This document shows positions 1 through 9,145 of a DNA stretch of 52,350 nt, piece by piece (within the stretch, counting starts at the first letter, position 1; each line of letters begins with the position of its first letter). The DNA comes from Kiritimatiellia bacterium (lineage in GTDB: Bacteria > Verrucomicrobiota > Kiritimatiellia > RFP12 > UBA1067): assembly GCA_017405115.1 (NCBI GenBank), contig JAFRBA010000097.1:1-52350 (forward strand), in the 5' to 3' direction. Under the pieces are notes generated by a model that was given only the letters and a program-made list of their open reading frames with translations, was not told the origin of the DNA and did not search any database. The translations under genes and the position numbers were made by a program.

Positions 1-1
1 G

Positions 2-1318
2 CTTGGATCTGAATCGACGCGCTACGCAAAGTTCTGGCGCGCGATTCTGGAGGAGGGTCGGAAGGTGCGGCCCGACTGCCGCGTGATCGGCTGCGTGTAC
101 GCCAACTACTCCGACCCGCCCGCGCCGGGCACGCAGCTCGACGGAAGCGTGGTCCTGCGGTTCTGCCCGCCAGTGATGTACCCGTGGACGGACGAGAAGG
201 TGGCCTTCTTCAAGAACACGTGGGAGGGGTGGTCGGCCACCGGCGCGAAGCTGATGATGCGCCCGAACTTCACGCTCGACGGACACAACTTCCCGCTGGC
301 GTACTACCGCCGCTACGCGGATTGCTACGACTTCGTCCGCTCGCACGGGCTCGTTGCCGTGGACATGGATTCGCTCACGGGCGTTTACGGCGCGAACGGT
401 CTCACGACATACGTGATTGCCTCCAAGAACTCCAGCCCGGACAGACCGCTCGCCGCGCTGGAAGACGACTACTTCTCCGCGTTCGGATCTTCCGCCGCCG
501 TGGTGCGCGAATGCTACGCGCAGTTCGAGAAGGCGAGCGAAGCGGGGTTCGGGAAAGCCGACCCTGACGACACGATCGAGGGCGGCAGGTACTGCGATTT
601 CATGCTGTCGGCGTATCGTGTGTTTCCGCCGGCGCTGCTGGAAGGCGCATGCGCGAAGCTTTCTGCGGCGATGGCGGCGGAGAGGGATCCGGTCGTCGTG
701 CGCCGCCTCGCGTTCGTGAAGACGGGGCTTGAGGACGCGCTGCTCGTGCTCAGGTCGCAGCGCGGCTTTGCGGAGTACCAGAGGACGCGCAACCGAGCGC
801 CGTTCTCCTCCGCCTATGCGGAACTGCTCGCCTTCCGCAATCGGAACGCCGGCCTTGGCTACTTGAACCTCGCCACCGTCGATTTCTACGAATCGCGCCA
901 CTGGCCGCGCCATCTCGGCCTTCTCGGCCCGTCGGCTCGCGAGCTGGAAGGGTGGGAGCTCAATCTCAATCCCGATCCTGCCGTCGGCACGTGGGTGCCG
1001 CAGAAGAAACTCCACCAATGGCGTGCGGACTACAACGGCATCGGCTGGTATCGCTGCCGGTTCACGCTCTCCGAGGAAGAGGCCCGTCGTTTCCATCGGC
1101 TGGTGTTCGGCGCGGTGGACGGTCTGCCGACCGTGCATCTGAACGGCAAGGTCGTCCAGGACGGCCATCCCATCCCGGAGCCGGGGCTTGCGTGGCGGAC
1201 GCCATTCACCGTGGAGAACGTCGATGCGTTCAAGGCGGGGGCAAACGAGATGCTCATCAAGATCGACAAGAAGGTTCCCGGCCGGCGCGGTCTCAACCGT
1301 CCGGTTTATCTTGATTGA
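2..1318 (+). CDS. DUF4838-like glycoside hydrolase, 3' part (5' end outside window)
   Basis: The reading frame is open from base 2, so the true start lies upstream; the GTG at 65 is only an internal codon. About 438 residues are visible. The first 150 hold a TIM-barrel-like stretch (VLRFCPPVMYPW, then TGAKLMMRPNFTLDGHNFPL, then VAVDMDSLTGVYG) that resembles the C-terminal half of DUF4838 proteins of glycan-degrading bacteria. It is followed by a helical region and a C-terminal beta-sandwich (GWYRCRFTLSEEEARR, VHLNGKVVQDG) resembling GH2-type sugar-binding jelly rolls. It ends two bases before the GH2 gene and is probably cotranscribed with the GH2 and GH89 genes, so a role in trimming extracellular glycans is likely. 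The catalytic part and any signal peptide cannot be judged because the N-terminus is missing. The family assignment is from memory of family patterns and is moderate; the enzymatic activity is unknown. Confidence 0.55.
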   Translation, partial: LGSESTRYAKFWRAILEEGRKVRPDCRVIGCVYANYSDPPAPGTQLDGSVVLRFCPPVMYPWTDEKVAFFKNTWEGWSATGAKLMMRPNFTLDGHNFPLAYYRRYADCYDFVRSHGLVAVDMDSLTGVYGANGLTTYVIASKNSSPDRPLAALEDDYFSAFGSSAAVVRECYAQFEKASEAGFGKADPDDTIEGGRYCDFMLSAYRVFPPALLEGACAKLSAAMAAERDPVVVRRLAFVKTGLEDALLVLRSQRGFAEYQRTRNRAPFSSAYAELLAFRNRNAGLGYLNLATVDFYESRHWPRHLGLLGPSARELEGWELNLNPDPAVGTWVPQKKLHQWRADYNGIGWYRCRFTLSEEEARRFHRLVFGAVDGLPTVHLNGKVVQDGHPIPEPGLAWRTPFTVENVDAFKAGANEMLIKIDKKVPGRRGLNRPVYLD

Positions 1319-1320
1319 CT

Positions 1321-3630
1321 ATGTACGTTGCGATTCTCGTGGCTGCGGTCGCGGCGCTCAATGCGAGTGGCGCAGCGGAAGTCATAGACCTCGACGGGAA
1401 GTGGCTTTTTGACAAGGACGGCGAAACGAAGTCGGTCATGGTTCCGCACGACTGGGCCATCGCCGGACCGTTTCGTCCCGAAGGCGACGCGGCCACGGGG
1501 AAGCTCCCGTTCGTCGGCGCCGGCACATACGAGCGCTCGTTCGTGCTCGATGGAAGGGCGGCGGAGATGCTGTCCGAGGGCGGCGAGGCCTACCTAGAAA
1601 TTGACGGTGCGATGGCGTCGCCGCGGGTGAAGGTCAACGGACGCGATGCAGGGGGCTGGAACTACGGGTATATGAGCTTCGCCCTGCCGGTTGCGAGGTT
1701 TCTTCGGGCGGGAACGAACGCAGTCTCGATTGCCTGCGACACGTCAAAGCACAAGTCGAGGTGGTATCCCGGCGGCGGACTCTACCGCAGCGTCCGCCTG
1801 AAGGTCGTGCAGAAGAACCATGTGTTGCCTGGGACGATGTTTATACGCGCAGTCCGCGTCGATTCGGCGTCGGCGACTGTCCGCGCCGAATACGAGCTGT
1901 CGCAGGGCGGGAGTAAAGCCGAGGAGTTCGAAGTCGCGAATCCAGTGCTCTGGTCGGTCGAGAATCCGCATCTCTACGAGTTCACGGTTGCGGGCGAGAC
2001 GTTCCGATACGGCATCAGGAGCATGGCGTTCACGCCGGACGACGGATTCCATCTTAATGGCAAACGGCTCCAGCTGAAGGGCGTGTGCCTGCACTCCGAC
2101 CTCGGGCCGCTCGGCATGGCGTTCTCGGTCGACGCGGCGCGGCGTCAGCTGGCGATCATGAAGGACATGGGCGTCAACGCCATTCGCACCTCGCACAATC
2201 CTCCCGCGCCGCAGTTCCTCGACCTCTGCGACGAGATGGGATTCGTCGTCTGGGACGAGTGCTTCGACAAGTGGGACGGCACTTCCGGGCGCGGCGAGGA
2301 CGAGAACCTGGAGGAATATGTTTCGGCAAACTTCCGCCAGTTCGTCCGGCGCGACCGCAACCATCCATGCGTTGCGATATGGTCGATCGGAAACGAGATG
2401 CCTCCGGCGTCCGAGGAAAAGCCGCATGGTGTCACGCGCGAGAGGTGCAGGCTGTTCCGTGACGTAATTCGTGGACTCGATCCGACGCGGCCGGTCGGCG
2501 TGGGAAGCTGCCTGTGCTACTCTTCCACGATAAAGGACTTCGTGGACCTCGACGTGAGCGGATGGAACTACCAGCGCTGCTACATGGCCTCTCGGGGGGA
2601 GAACCCGAAGCAGCCGCTCGTGTATTCCGAATCGTGTTCTAGTCTGTCCACGTTCGGGCACTACCGTTTCCCTCTCCCGACGGGACGCACGGAGTACGGC
2701 GTGTTCGGACGCGAGGAGTCGTCGTACGACCTGACGGCGCCTGACTACGGCGACATACCCGACATCGAGTTCAACCGCATGGAGAAGGACGCGTTCGTGG
2801 CCGGCGAGTTCGTGTGGACGGGCTTCGACTACATCGGCGAACCGTGGCCTTACGTGCGCGGGCTGAACGAGTACCGTCGATGGGGGCTGACGGACAAGGA
2901 GATCGCCCGCAGCTCCTACTTCGGAATCGTCGGGCTTGACGGCATCCCCAAGGACAGATACTGGCTCTACCGTTCGCACTGGAATCCCGCCGCGCCGACG
3001 GCGCATCTCGTGCCGCACAACTGGAACTTCCCGAAGGGCGTGAAAATCCCCGCCGTGATGGCGTATACGTCAGGCGTGGAGGGCGAGCTCTTCCTGAACG
3101 GTCGCTCTCTCGGAAGGCGTCGCAAGGTCCGCGACGTGGAGGGATATTCGCTTGACCATCCCAATGACAAATACGACCGTGAAAGGACATGGCGTGAGAA
3201 TCCATACTACCGGATCGTCGAAAAGTACCGACTTGTCTGGGACGACGTGGACTACGAGCCTGGCGTGTTGGAAGTCGTATCCTACGACGATTCGGGTGCG
3301 GAAGTCGCTCGCGACCGAGTGGAGACATCGGGCAAGGCTGTCCGCGCCGTCGTGACGCCGGACCCGTATTCGCGTCCGGGAGACCGCATCCGGTTCTTCC
3401 GCGTCCACGCCGAGGACTCGCGCGGCGTCAGGGTGCCGGACGCAACGAACCTCGTCCGGTTCAGGCTGGAGGGCGACGGGGAGATAATCGCCGTCGGAAA
3501 CGCCGACCCTCACGGACACCGCAGCTTCGCTGACGTGTCGGCGCATCCGCTCTTCGCGGGCAACGCCGTCGTCATTGTCCGTGCGGAGCCTGGTGCAAAG
3601 TACAAGGTCATAGCTGAATTGGAGGAATGA
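1321..3630 (+). CDS. Glycoside hydrolase family 2 protein, beta-galactosidase-like, secreted
   Basis: This is a 769-residue GH2 enzyme. An N-terminal hydrophobic stretch (MYVAILVAAVAALNASGAA) looks like a signal peptide. The jelly-roll domain follows (residues about 20-160, DGKWLF, VPHDW, GTYERSF, GGGLYRSV), then an Ig-like domain and a TIM barrel from about 240. The barrel holds the classic blocks GVCLHSDLG, NAIRTSHNPP and WDECFDKW. The acid/base Glu is in SIGNEMPP (about residue 359) and the likely nucleophile in VYSESCSS (about 437). GEFVWTGFDYIGEP closes the barrel, and DUF4982-like and invasin-like beta domains form the C-terminus. I prefer ATG 1321, two bases after the upstream stop; TTG 1315 would overlap it. 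The stop overlaps the GH89 start by 4 bases, indicating translational coupling. GH2 also includes beta-glucuronidases and mannosidases, so the substrate is not fixed. Confidence 0.88.
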   Translation: MYVAILVAAVAALNASGAAEVIDLDGKWLFDKDGETKSVMVPHDWAIAGPFRPEGDAATGKLPFVGAGTYERSFVLDGRAAEMLSEGGEAYLEIDGAMASPRVKVNGRDAGGWNYGYMSFALPVARFLRAGTNAVSIACDTSKHKSRWYPGGGLYRSVRLKVVQKNHVLPGTMFIRAVRVDSASATVRAEYELSQGGSKAEEFEVANPVLWSVENPHLYEFTVAGETFRYGIRSMAFTPDDGFHLNGKRLQLKGVCLHSDLGPLGMAFSVDAARRQLAIMKDMGVNAIRTSHNPPAPQFLDLCDEMGFVVWDECFDKWDGTSGRGEDENLEEYVSANFRQFVRRDRNHPCVAIWSIGNEMPPASEEKPHGVTRERCRLFRDVIRGLDPTRPVGVGSCLCYSSTIKDFVDLDVSGWNYQRCYMASRGENPKQPLVYSESCSSLSTFGHYRFPLPTGRTEYGVFGREESSYDLTAPDYGDIPDIEFNRMEKDAFVAGEFVWTGFDYIGEPWPYVRGLNEYRRWGLTDKEIARSSYFGIVGLDGIPKDRYWLYRSHWNPAAPTAHLVPHNWNFPKGVKIPAVMAYTSGVEGELFLNGRSLGRRRKVRDVEGYSLDHPNDKYDRERTWRENPYYRIVEKYRLVWDDVDYEPGVLEVVSYDDSGAEVARDRVETSGKAVRAVVTPDPYSRPGDRIRFFRVHAEDSRGVRVPDATNLVRFRLEGDGEIIAVGNADPHGHRSFADVSAHPLFAGNAVVIVRAEPGAKYKVIAELEE

Positions 3631-5738
3631 GAACGCTGTTTGGAACAATGCTGATGGTGGTTGCGGCTGTGGCGGTCTGCGCAGACGCCAGGGCCGAAGG
3701 CTGCACGTTCCCTGCCGCGCGGGGCGTGCTCGAACGGTTCGCGGGCGAGAATGTCGCAGACAAGTTCTCATTCGAGCGCATGGAGGCGGCGGAGCCGCAG
3801 GCAGAGGTGTCGGCGCGGGACGGGAATATCCTTGTCCGCGCCACGGACGAGAACCGCGCGGCGGCGGCGGTCGGCAGATACATCCGAGAAGTCGCAAAAG
3901 GGCACTGGAGCCGTAGCGGAAAGCGAGTGCCTGATGTGTGGCCTCTCCCGACGAAGCCGCTGAAGGTGAAATCGGTCCTGCCGCAGATGCATGCCTACAA
4001 CTACTGCGTGTTCTCGTATTCGTTCGCGTTCTACGGCGAGGGCGAGTGGCGGGAGAACATCGACCGTCTTGCGCTCTCGGGCTTCACGTCCGCGCTCGTG
4101 CCGACGGCAAACATGAAGGTGTGGCAGCTCTTCATGCGCGACATCGGCTTCTCCGAGGCGCAGATCGCCGCGTTCATCCCGGACGAGTCGGCGCAGTCGT
4201 GGGTGAACTGCGGAGTGATGGAGGGCGTCGGTGCGCCGTTCCCCCCGGAGCGCATCGACGAGGAGGCGCGGCTAGGACGCTGGATCGTCCGCGAGATGCG
4301 CGCGCTCGGCATAGAGCCGATGCTGCAGGGCTTCACGGGGCTCCTCCCGAACTCGTCGACCAACGTCATCTGCGGCGCCAGGTGGCCGGACTCGAGGATA
4401 TACGACCAGAGCCGCTGGGCCGGGGGCCTGAAGCGGCCTGTCCTCCTGGACGCGACAACAGGGGCCTACGCGAGATTGGCGAAGACGTGGTACAGGCGGC
4501 TCTTCGAGGTTTACGGAATCTCCAATCCAAAGTTCTTCGTCGGCAACCTCTTCAGCGAGGGAGGCGTTGCGGACGGTGTGGACTGCGGGAAGATCGCGGC
4601 CGCGATGCAGCGCGAGCAGCAGGCGGCGTCGCCGGGCGCGACATGGTGCATTAGCTGCTGGGGCCGTGCGCCCCGTCAAGACTTGCTCGACGGGCTCGAT
4701 TCGTCCTTGACTCGGATCATTGTGCTTGACAAGAACATGGCGAACGACGGCGTATTCCCGCGTGGCTTCGGCAGGATTACGTGGCTTTGGGGTGAGCTTC
4801 TCAACTTCGGCGGCAACGAGGGGATGTATGGCGGGATGAACGCGCTCGCCAACCTTGGCGGGCACATGAATGGCGCGAACGGCAAGACCCTTCGCGGCTA
4901 TGCTCTTGAATCGGAAGGCCTCGACTCCAATCCCGTGTTCTACGATTTGCTCACCGACCTCTTCTTCCGTCCGGATGCGGTCTTGCATGATGGCGAGCTT
5001 GACCGCTGGCTGGCAGGTTACGCGGAACGGCGCTACGGCGTCCGCGACGGCCGTGTCGAAAGGGCGCTTTCCATCCTGGCGCGTTCGGCGTGGAACGTCA
5101 ACCGCCAGCAGGAAGGTTGCTCCGAGTGCGTGTTCTGCGCACGCCCGAAGTGGGACGTTGCAAGGGCGTCGACGTGGGGCAGCGACAAGCCGCTCTACTA
5201 CAATCCTGAAGATGTCGAGTCGGCGGCGCGGCTGTACCTTGAGGTCGCGAAGGAAAGTCCGCGGCTTCTCGACCTTGGGACGTTCCGCTTCGACTTCACG
5301 GACGTGTTCCGACAGGTGCTTTCGGATCGCGGTCGTGCGCTCGTGCCGCAGCTGAAAGATTCATCGGCGGCGCGAGCGGAGTTCCTTGCGCTCATCCGCC
5401 GGATGGACGCGCTGCTCGCGTGTACAGACGCGTTCCGGCTCGACACGTACGAGGCGCGGGCGCACAGACGGGCGGGGGAGCGTGGCGTCCGTTCGCTGCG
5501 CCGGATGTTCACCACGTGGATAGAGCGCCCGAACTCAAACCTGAACGACTACGCGCACCATCAGCTCGCTGGCCTGCTCGGCAACTACTATTTGAAGCGA
5601 TGGGAGGCGTTTTTTGCCGATCCTGGCAATGCGGATGACGCGCTTGACGCGCTGGAACGCTCGGCGCCGTCCGCCGTCTGGGAGATGCCGCCGAAAAACA
5701 GCGACATTCTGGCAATCAGCGAGAGTATTCTATTGTGA
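3627..5738 (+). CDS. GH89 alpha-N-acetylglucosaminidase (NAGLU family), secreted
   Basis: The 703-residue protein starts with a signal peptide (residues 1-23, ending ARA) and an N-terminal alpha/beta domain. The GH89 barrel then begins with MHAYNYCVFSYSFAFYG and WRENIDRLALSGF, the counterpart of the CTYSYTMAWW and EREIDWMALNGINL blocks of human NAGLU. Both expected catalytic glutamates have candidates: NLFSEGG (about Glu311) and ESEGLDSNPVFYDLL (about Glu430). LLNFGGNEGMYGGMNAL matches the conserved HNFGGN block. A helical C-terminal domain follows. GH89 enzymes remove terminal alpha-linked GlcNAc from heparan-type or mucin-type glycans; which of these applies here is not visible. The start overlaps the GH2 stop (ATGA), so GH2 and GH89 are coupled and probably act on the same glycan. 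No terminator was seen after the stop at 5738. Confidence 0.9.
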   Translation: MRTLFGTMLMVVAAVAVCADARAEGCTFPAARGVLERFAGENVADKFSFERMEAAEPQAEVSARDGNILVRATDENRAAAAVGRYIREVAKGHWSRSGKRVPDVWPLPTKPLKVKSVLPQMHAYNYCVFSYSFAFYGEGEWRENIDRLALSGFTSALVPTANMKVWQLFMRDIGFSEAQIAAFIPDESAQSWVNCGVMEGVGAPFPPERIDEEARLGRWIVREMRALGIEPMLQGFTGLLPNSSTNVICGARWPDSRIYDQSRWAGGLKRPVLLDATTGAYARLAKTWYRRLFEVYGISNPKFFVGNLFSEGGVADGVDCGKIAAAMQREQQAASPGATWCISCWGRAPRQDLLDGLDSSLTRIIVLDKNMANDGVFPRGFGRITWLWGELLNFGGNEGMYGGMNALANLGGHMNGANGKTLRGYALESEGLDSNPVFYDLLTDLFFRPDAVLHDGELDRWLAGYAERRYGVRDGRVERALSILARSAWNVNRQQEGCSECVFCARPKWDVARASTWGSDKPLYYNPEDVESAARLYLEVAKESPRLLDLGTFRFDFTDVFRQVLSDRGRALVPQLKDSSAARAEFLALIRRMDALLACTDAFRLDTYEARAHRRAGERGVRSLRRMFTTWIERPNSNLNDYAHHQLAGLLGNYYLKRWEAFFADPGNADDALDALERSAPSAVWEMPPKNSDILAISESILL

Positions 5739-5784
5739 ATGAAATTCTATCATGCGATTTGCCCGGCGTGTCGCGGTGTCGTTG

Positions 5785-5814
5785 TTGACATGCGGAGAAA
5801 GAATGTGGTATCAT
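5785..5814 (+). promoter_or_regulatory. Sigma70-type promoter for the thioredoxin-headed gene
   Basis: TTGACA at 5785-5790 and TATCAT at 5809-5814 are separated by 18 bases, with an upstream TGG forming an extended -10. The predicted transcription start is near 5821, giving a leader of about 55 bases before ATG 5876. Confidence 0.75.
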
Positions 5815-5829
5815 GCTGGCGCCGGGCAG

Positions 5830-5844
5830 GGGGAACGGTTCCCC
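5830..5844. promoter_or_regulatory. 15-bp inverted repeat just downstream of the promoter (candidate operator)
   Basis: GGGGAAC at 5830-5836 is followed by one base and then its perfect reverse complement GTTCCCC at 5838-5844. It sits about 10-24 bases after the predicted start site, a typical position for a repressor operator. It could alternatively be an RNA hairpin, although a one-base loop disfavours that. No regulator can be named from the sequence. Confidence 0.4.
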
Positions 5845-5875
5845 TTGTCTATGGGACTGTTAGTGGAGCTCTGAC

Positions 5876-8818
5876 ATGAAATACGCCTGCCTCGCCGGAC
5901 TCTGCGCCTTGTCGCTACACTGCGCCGCGCTGACCGGATTCGACGAAGACTTCGACGCCGCGCTTGCACGCGCCAAGACCGCGAACACTCCCATGTTGGT
6001 GCTGTTTACGGGCAGCGACTGGTGCGTCTGGTGCAAGCGCCTCGAGGCCGAGGTCCTGTCGAAGCCGGAGTTCCTGGACTACGCGACGAATGCATACGAG
6101 CTTGCGGTGGTGGACATTCCGTCGGACAAGTCTAAGCAGTCCGCCGCGAGGCAGAAGCGCAACTCCGAACTGCTCAAGAAATACGGCGTGCGGGGCTTTC
6201 CGACGGTCCTTCTTGTCGACGGCGAAGGACGGCGGCTGCATTCGGCGGGCTACTCCGAGGGCGGCGCGAAGGCGTGGGTCGAGAGCTTTCGCGCAGGCGC
6301 GGCGATTGCGCCGCTGAAGGCCGAGCATCTCGGCGATCTCGAGAAGCGCATGGAGGCACTGGGTAAGAAGTTCTCGGAAGAGATGGCGTCCGCCATGCAG
6401 GGCGCCGGAGAGGACAAGCGCAAGATGGTCTCGCTGCTCAAGAGCACAGCCGCGAAGTACCAGCCGGATTTCGCGGCGCTGGGCAAGGAGCTCAAGTCGA
6501 AGTCGGTGCCGGACAAGCTCAAGGAAGCGAAGGAGTCGCTGCTCGGCCAGTTCGCGCAGGCGATTGCCATGATCGAGCAATACGTGAAGCTGGACGTGGA
6601 CGAGTTCGTCGCCGCGCTTGAGAAGGCCAAGGAATCGGACAAGGAACGCCGCGCGCCGGCCGTCAGGCACATCGCCTTGCCGCGTCCCGCGGACGCGAAG
6701 GTCGGAATCGACTATTTTGTCTCGACGGCGATGCCGTTCTACGAGACGCGCCTCGTAAAGACGTTCGTCGCCCCGAGCGGAATGAAGGAGGCGCAGGCCA
6801 AGGCGGTGCTGGACGTCCGCCGTGCGCTCGCCCGCAGGCTGGCGACCGGACGGGGCGAGTTCCCGACAGGCGACGAATGCGATGCGGCGCGCTCGCTCTG
6901 GAACAGAAAGTGCCGCGACGCCGCAGTGGCAGTCGTGCACTATCTGGGGATGCATTCCGACACCCGCTACTGGAAGGGTGCTTCGGTCTTCAGCGAAGCC
7001 GCCGCTGTGCACGACTTTGCGCGGGAGCCAGTCCTTGGCTTCATCCTCAGGGCGCATGCGTTCGACCACGAGGTGGCGAAGGCGAAGCGCGACGGCAAGG
7101 GTGGCAAGGCCGTGGACGATGCGGCCGTGGCGTGCGAGAAGGCGTTTGAGGCGGCGGCGGACGCATACAAAGGCGTCGACGGGCGCGTGTTCTCGGATTT
7201 GGAGGCGTTGCTGAAGCTGCCCGAGAAGGTCATAAAGGCCCACGGCGACAGGTATGTCGTGTTGTGCAAGCAGGCGGAGGACGACATGAACAGGGCTTCC
7301 AAGGCTCGCGGATCGGGTTGGGCGCGTGACGTCAAGGAAGACGGCTGGAAGGGTTGGAACAAGTACAACAAGTTGGCCGAGTCGAACCTGCTGGAGGCCG
7401 TCAGCCTGCGTCCTGACGGCTGGCAGGCGCCGCTGCTGCTGTCCGCCATAGCGGGGCGGGCAGGCGTCTCGCAGGGCGACGAATTCAGCTGGTTCAGCGC
7501 GGCGGTTTCCAACTCGCTCGACGGATGCGCGGAGAAGACGGGACGTTTCCTCCTGTTCCAGACGTCTCGCTGGGGCGGCTCTACGGACTTCCTGCGGGGG
7601 TTCCTGATGGACTGCGCGACGAACGTCGACGTTCGTTCGACGTTCTCGTACCATGGCGCCGCTGAGGCGCTGCAGACGATTCTGGTCTACGAGGTGGACG
7701 GCATGGTGCAGTCCAACGCCTTCACGCGCATAGTGACGCCCGAAGTTGCCGCGGCGCTGTACGGCATGTTCGACGCATACGCCGCCGCGCCGGAGTCCCA
7801 GTTCATGCCGGATGGCGACATATTCCGCGGCATGGGCATGTCGCTCGCGCTGCAGCTCAACGACTGGAAGACCGTCCGCCGGTACTGGAAGTCCCTGAAG
7901 AGTCCGCTCCGCAGCTTCACGGACGCCCGATGGCTCAAAGCGACAAACTCCGCGGTGCTAGACGGGCTGCGGCTGCGGCACCAGTTCGAGGTGCTGGGGC
8001 GCAGCAAGCACGCGGAGGAGTTCATCGCCGCCGAGGAGATGTTCGCGGCGGGGCGTCTCGATGACGCGCTCGTGGCGTTTGACGCGCTTCAGAACATCGA
8101 GAAGCCGTTCGGCGCCGAGAAGTTCCTCGCAAGCGCCCGTTTCTTCGAGACGCGGAAGGTCCTGCAGGACGGCCAAGGAGGATGGGTCGACGTCATGCCG
8201 TCCAAGTTCGGCGGCGAGGCGAACAACATAGGCGGGATGACGTACACGGACGCGGACGGCATGGCGCGCTGCCACGGCGCCCGTCGGGCGTACTACCGCG
8301 TACACAGCCCGATACCGGGAATAGGCGTCGAGATCGAGGGCAAGGTGCACTTCGAGAAGGGCGACAAGCCGCAGAGCCGATGGGACATTGGCTGGGGCCT
8401 CGCCAGGTGCTTCTCCGGACGCACGGCGCTCACCGACCAATGGGCGTTTCCCTACGTCGCCTTCAGCCGCGACGACAAGGGGGACCACTACTCGGTTCAG
8501 ACCGCCACGCGCGAGAACCACGAAAAGTGCCGCGAGGTCCTGCCGGCCGAGACGCGTTCCAGGGGCCTCTTTATGCCGCTCGAGGTTGCCAGGGGCGATC
8601 TCGAGAGCAAGGACTCGCATGCGTTCTCCGTGAAGACAACTGGCGGGATGCTCGTCGTATCGGTGGACGGCAAGGAGGTTTACCGCTATCCGCTGGCCGA
8701 CATGAGGCCGCTGGAGATCTTTCGCTACAGGATACAGCCCAACGGCGACGTATTCCCGATCTGGAAGGTGTTTGAGGGGACGTCGTTCTCAGGCTACCGA
8801 TACCGTCGCGTCAAGTGA
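5876..8818 (+). CDS. Secreted thioredoxin-fold protein with a long uncharacterised C-terminal region
   Basis: The protein has 980 residues with a signal peptide (about 1-19, cleavage near CAALTG). Residues 21-145 are a thioredoxin-like domain of the Thioredoxin_7 type: MLVLFTGSDWCVWCKRLE carries a CxxC pair (Cys50, Cys53) and YGVRGFPTVLLVDG carries the cis-proline. Residues 150-260 are rich in Lys, Glu and Ala and probably helical. Residues 260-760 look like helical repeats without a motif I recognise. The last 220 residues look like a beta-sandwich of the LamG or DUF1080 kind (YRVHSPIPGIGVEIEGKVHF, LVVSVDGKEVYRY). It has its own promoter and is monocistronic. A periplasmic disulfide or redox-chaperone role is plausible for the head only; the function of the rest is unknown. 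Confidence 0.75.
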   Translation: MKYACLAGLCALSLHCAALTGFDEDFDAALARAKTANTPMLVLFTGSDWCVWCKRLEAEVLSKPEFLDYATNAYELAVVDIPSDKSKQSAARQKRNSELLKKYGVRGFPTVLLVDGEGRRLHSAGYSEGGAKAWVESFRAGAAIAPLKAEHLGDLEKRMEALGKKFSEEMASAMQGAGEDKRKMVSLLKSTAAKYQPDFAALGKELKSKSVPDKLKEAKESLLGQFAQAIAMIEQYVKLDVDEFVAALEKAKESDKERRAPAVRHIALPRPADAKVGIDYFVSTAMPFYETRLVKTFVAPSGMKEAQAKAVLDVRRALARRLATGRGEFPTGDECDAARSLWNRKCRDAAVAVVHYLGMHSDTRYWKGASVFSEAAAVHDFAREPVLGFILRAHAFDHEVAKAKRDGKGGKAVDDAAVACEKAFEAAADAYKGVDGRVFSDLEALLKLPEKVIKAHGDRYVVLCKQAEDDMNRASKARGSGWARDVKEDGWKGWNKYNKLAESNLLEAVSLRPDGWQAPLLLSAIAGRAGVSQGDEFSWFSAAVSNSLDGCAEKTGRFLLFQTSRWGGSTDFLRGFLMDCATNVDVRSTFSYHGAAEALQTILVYEVDGMVQSNAFTRIVTPEVAAALYGMFDAYAAAPESQFMPDGDIFRGMGMSLALQLNDWKTVRRYWKSLKSPLRSFTDARWLKATNSAVLDGLRLRHQFEVLGRSKHAEEFIAAEEMFAAGRLDDALVAFDALQNIEKPFGAEKFLASARFFETRKVLQDGQGGWVDVMPSKFGGEANNIGGMTYTDADGMARCHGARRAYYRVHSPIPGIGVEIEGKVHFEKGDKPQSRWDIGWGLARCFSGRTALTDQWAFPYVAFSRDDKGDHYSVQTATRENHEKCREVLPAETRSRGLFMPLEVARGDLESKDSHAFSVKTTGGMLVVSVDGKEVYRYPLADMRPLEIFRYRIQPNGDVFPIWKVFEGTSFSGYRYRRVK

Positions 8819-8819
8819 G

Positions 8820-9131
8820 TCAGTGGCCGGCCCGGCCCGTCGTGTTGGACGGGAAGCTCACGGCTATGCCTTTCTCGTCGATCGCGTAGCGTATGTTCGC
8901 CTGGGCGATCTGCATGGAGTCGTAGCGTAGCTTGAGCGTGCCGGCCTTGAGGTCCCACTGGTAGGAGTCCTTCTGTATGCCGTTGTACTTGGCCAGCGCG
9001 GCGACGATCGTCGCCTTGTTGCTTTCGGCGAGGCCGGGGATGGTGACGGTCATCTCCCGGACGTCTTCGCGGCGGCAGCTGGAGAGAAGGATGAGGGAAA
9101 AAGTAAGAAGGAAGACGAAAGAATGTTTCAT
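8820..9131 (-). CDS. Small lipoprotein with an HMA-like fold
   Basis: This 103-residue protein has a lipoprotein signal (FLLTFSLILLSSC, lipobox Cys19). The mature part resembles a heavy-metal-associated or ferredoxin-like beta-alpha-beta domain: MTVTIPGLAESNKATIVAAL, then TLKLRYDSMQIAQANIRYAI, then GIAVSFP. The usual metal-binding CxxC after the first strand is absent; the corresponding position reads GLAES. It is therefore probably not a copper chaperone of the usual type. It converges on the thioredoxin-headed gene with one base between stops, and lies 14 bases downstream of the cysteine desulfurase stop on the same strand, so it may be cotranscribed with it. The fold call is by eye. Confidence 0.6.
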   Translation of the reverse strand: MKHSFVFLLTFSLILLSSCRREDVREMTVTIPGLAESNKATIVAALAKYNGIQKDSYQWDLKAGTLKLRYDSMQIAQANIRYAIDEKGIAVSFPSNTTGRAGH

Positions 9132-9145
9132 GGCGTGTCTTATCC

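Noticed and set aside
1315..1320. TTG 1315 as the GH2 start
   Set aside because: It would add only two residues and overlap the upstream stop; ATG 1321 gives a normal signal peptide.
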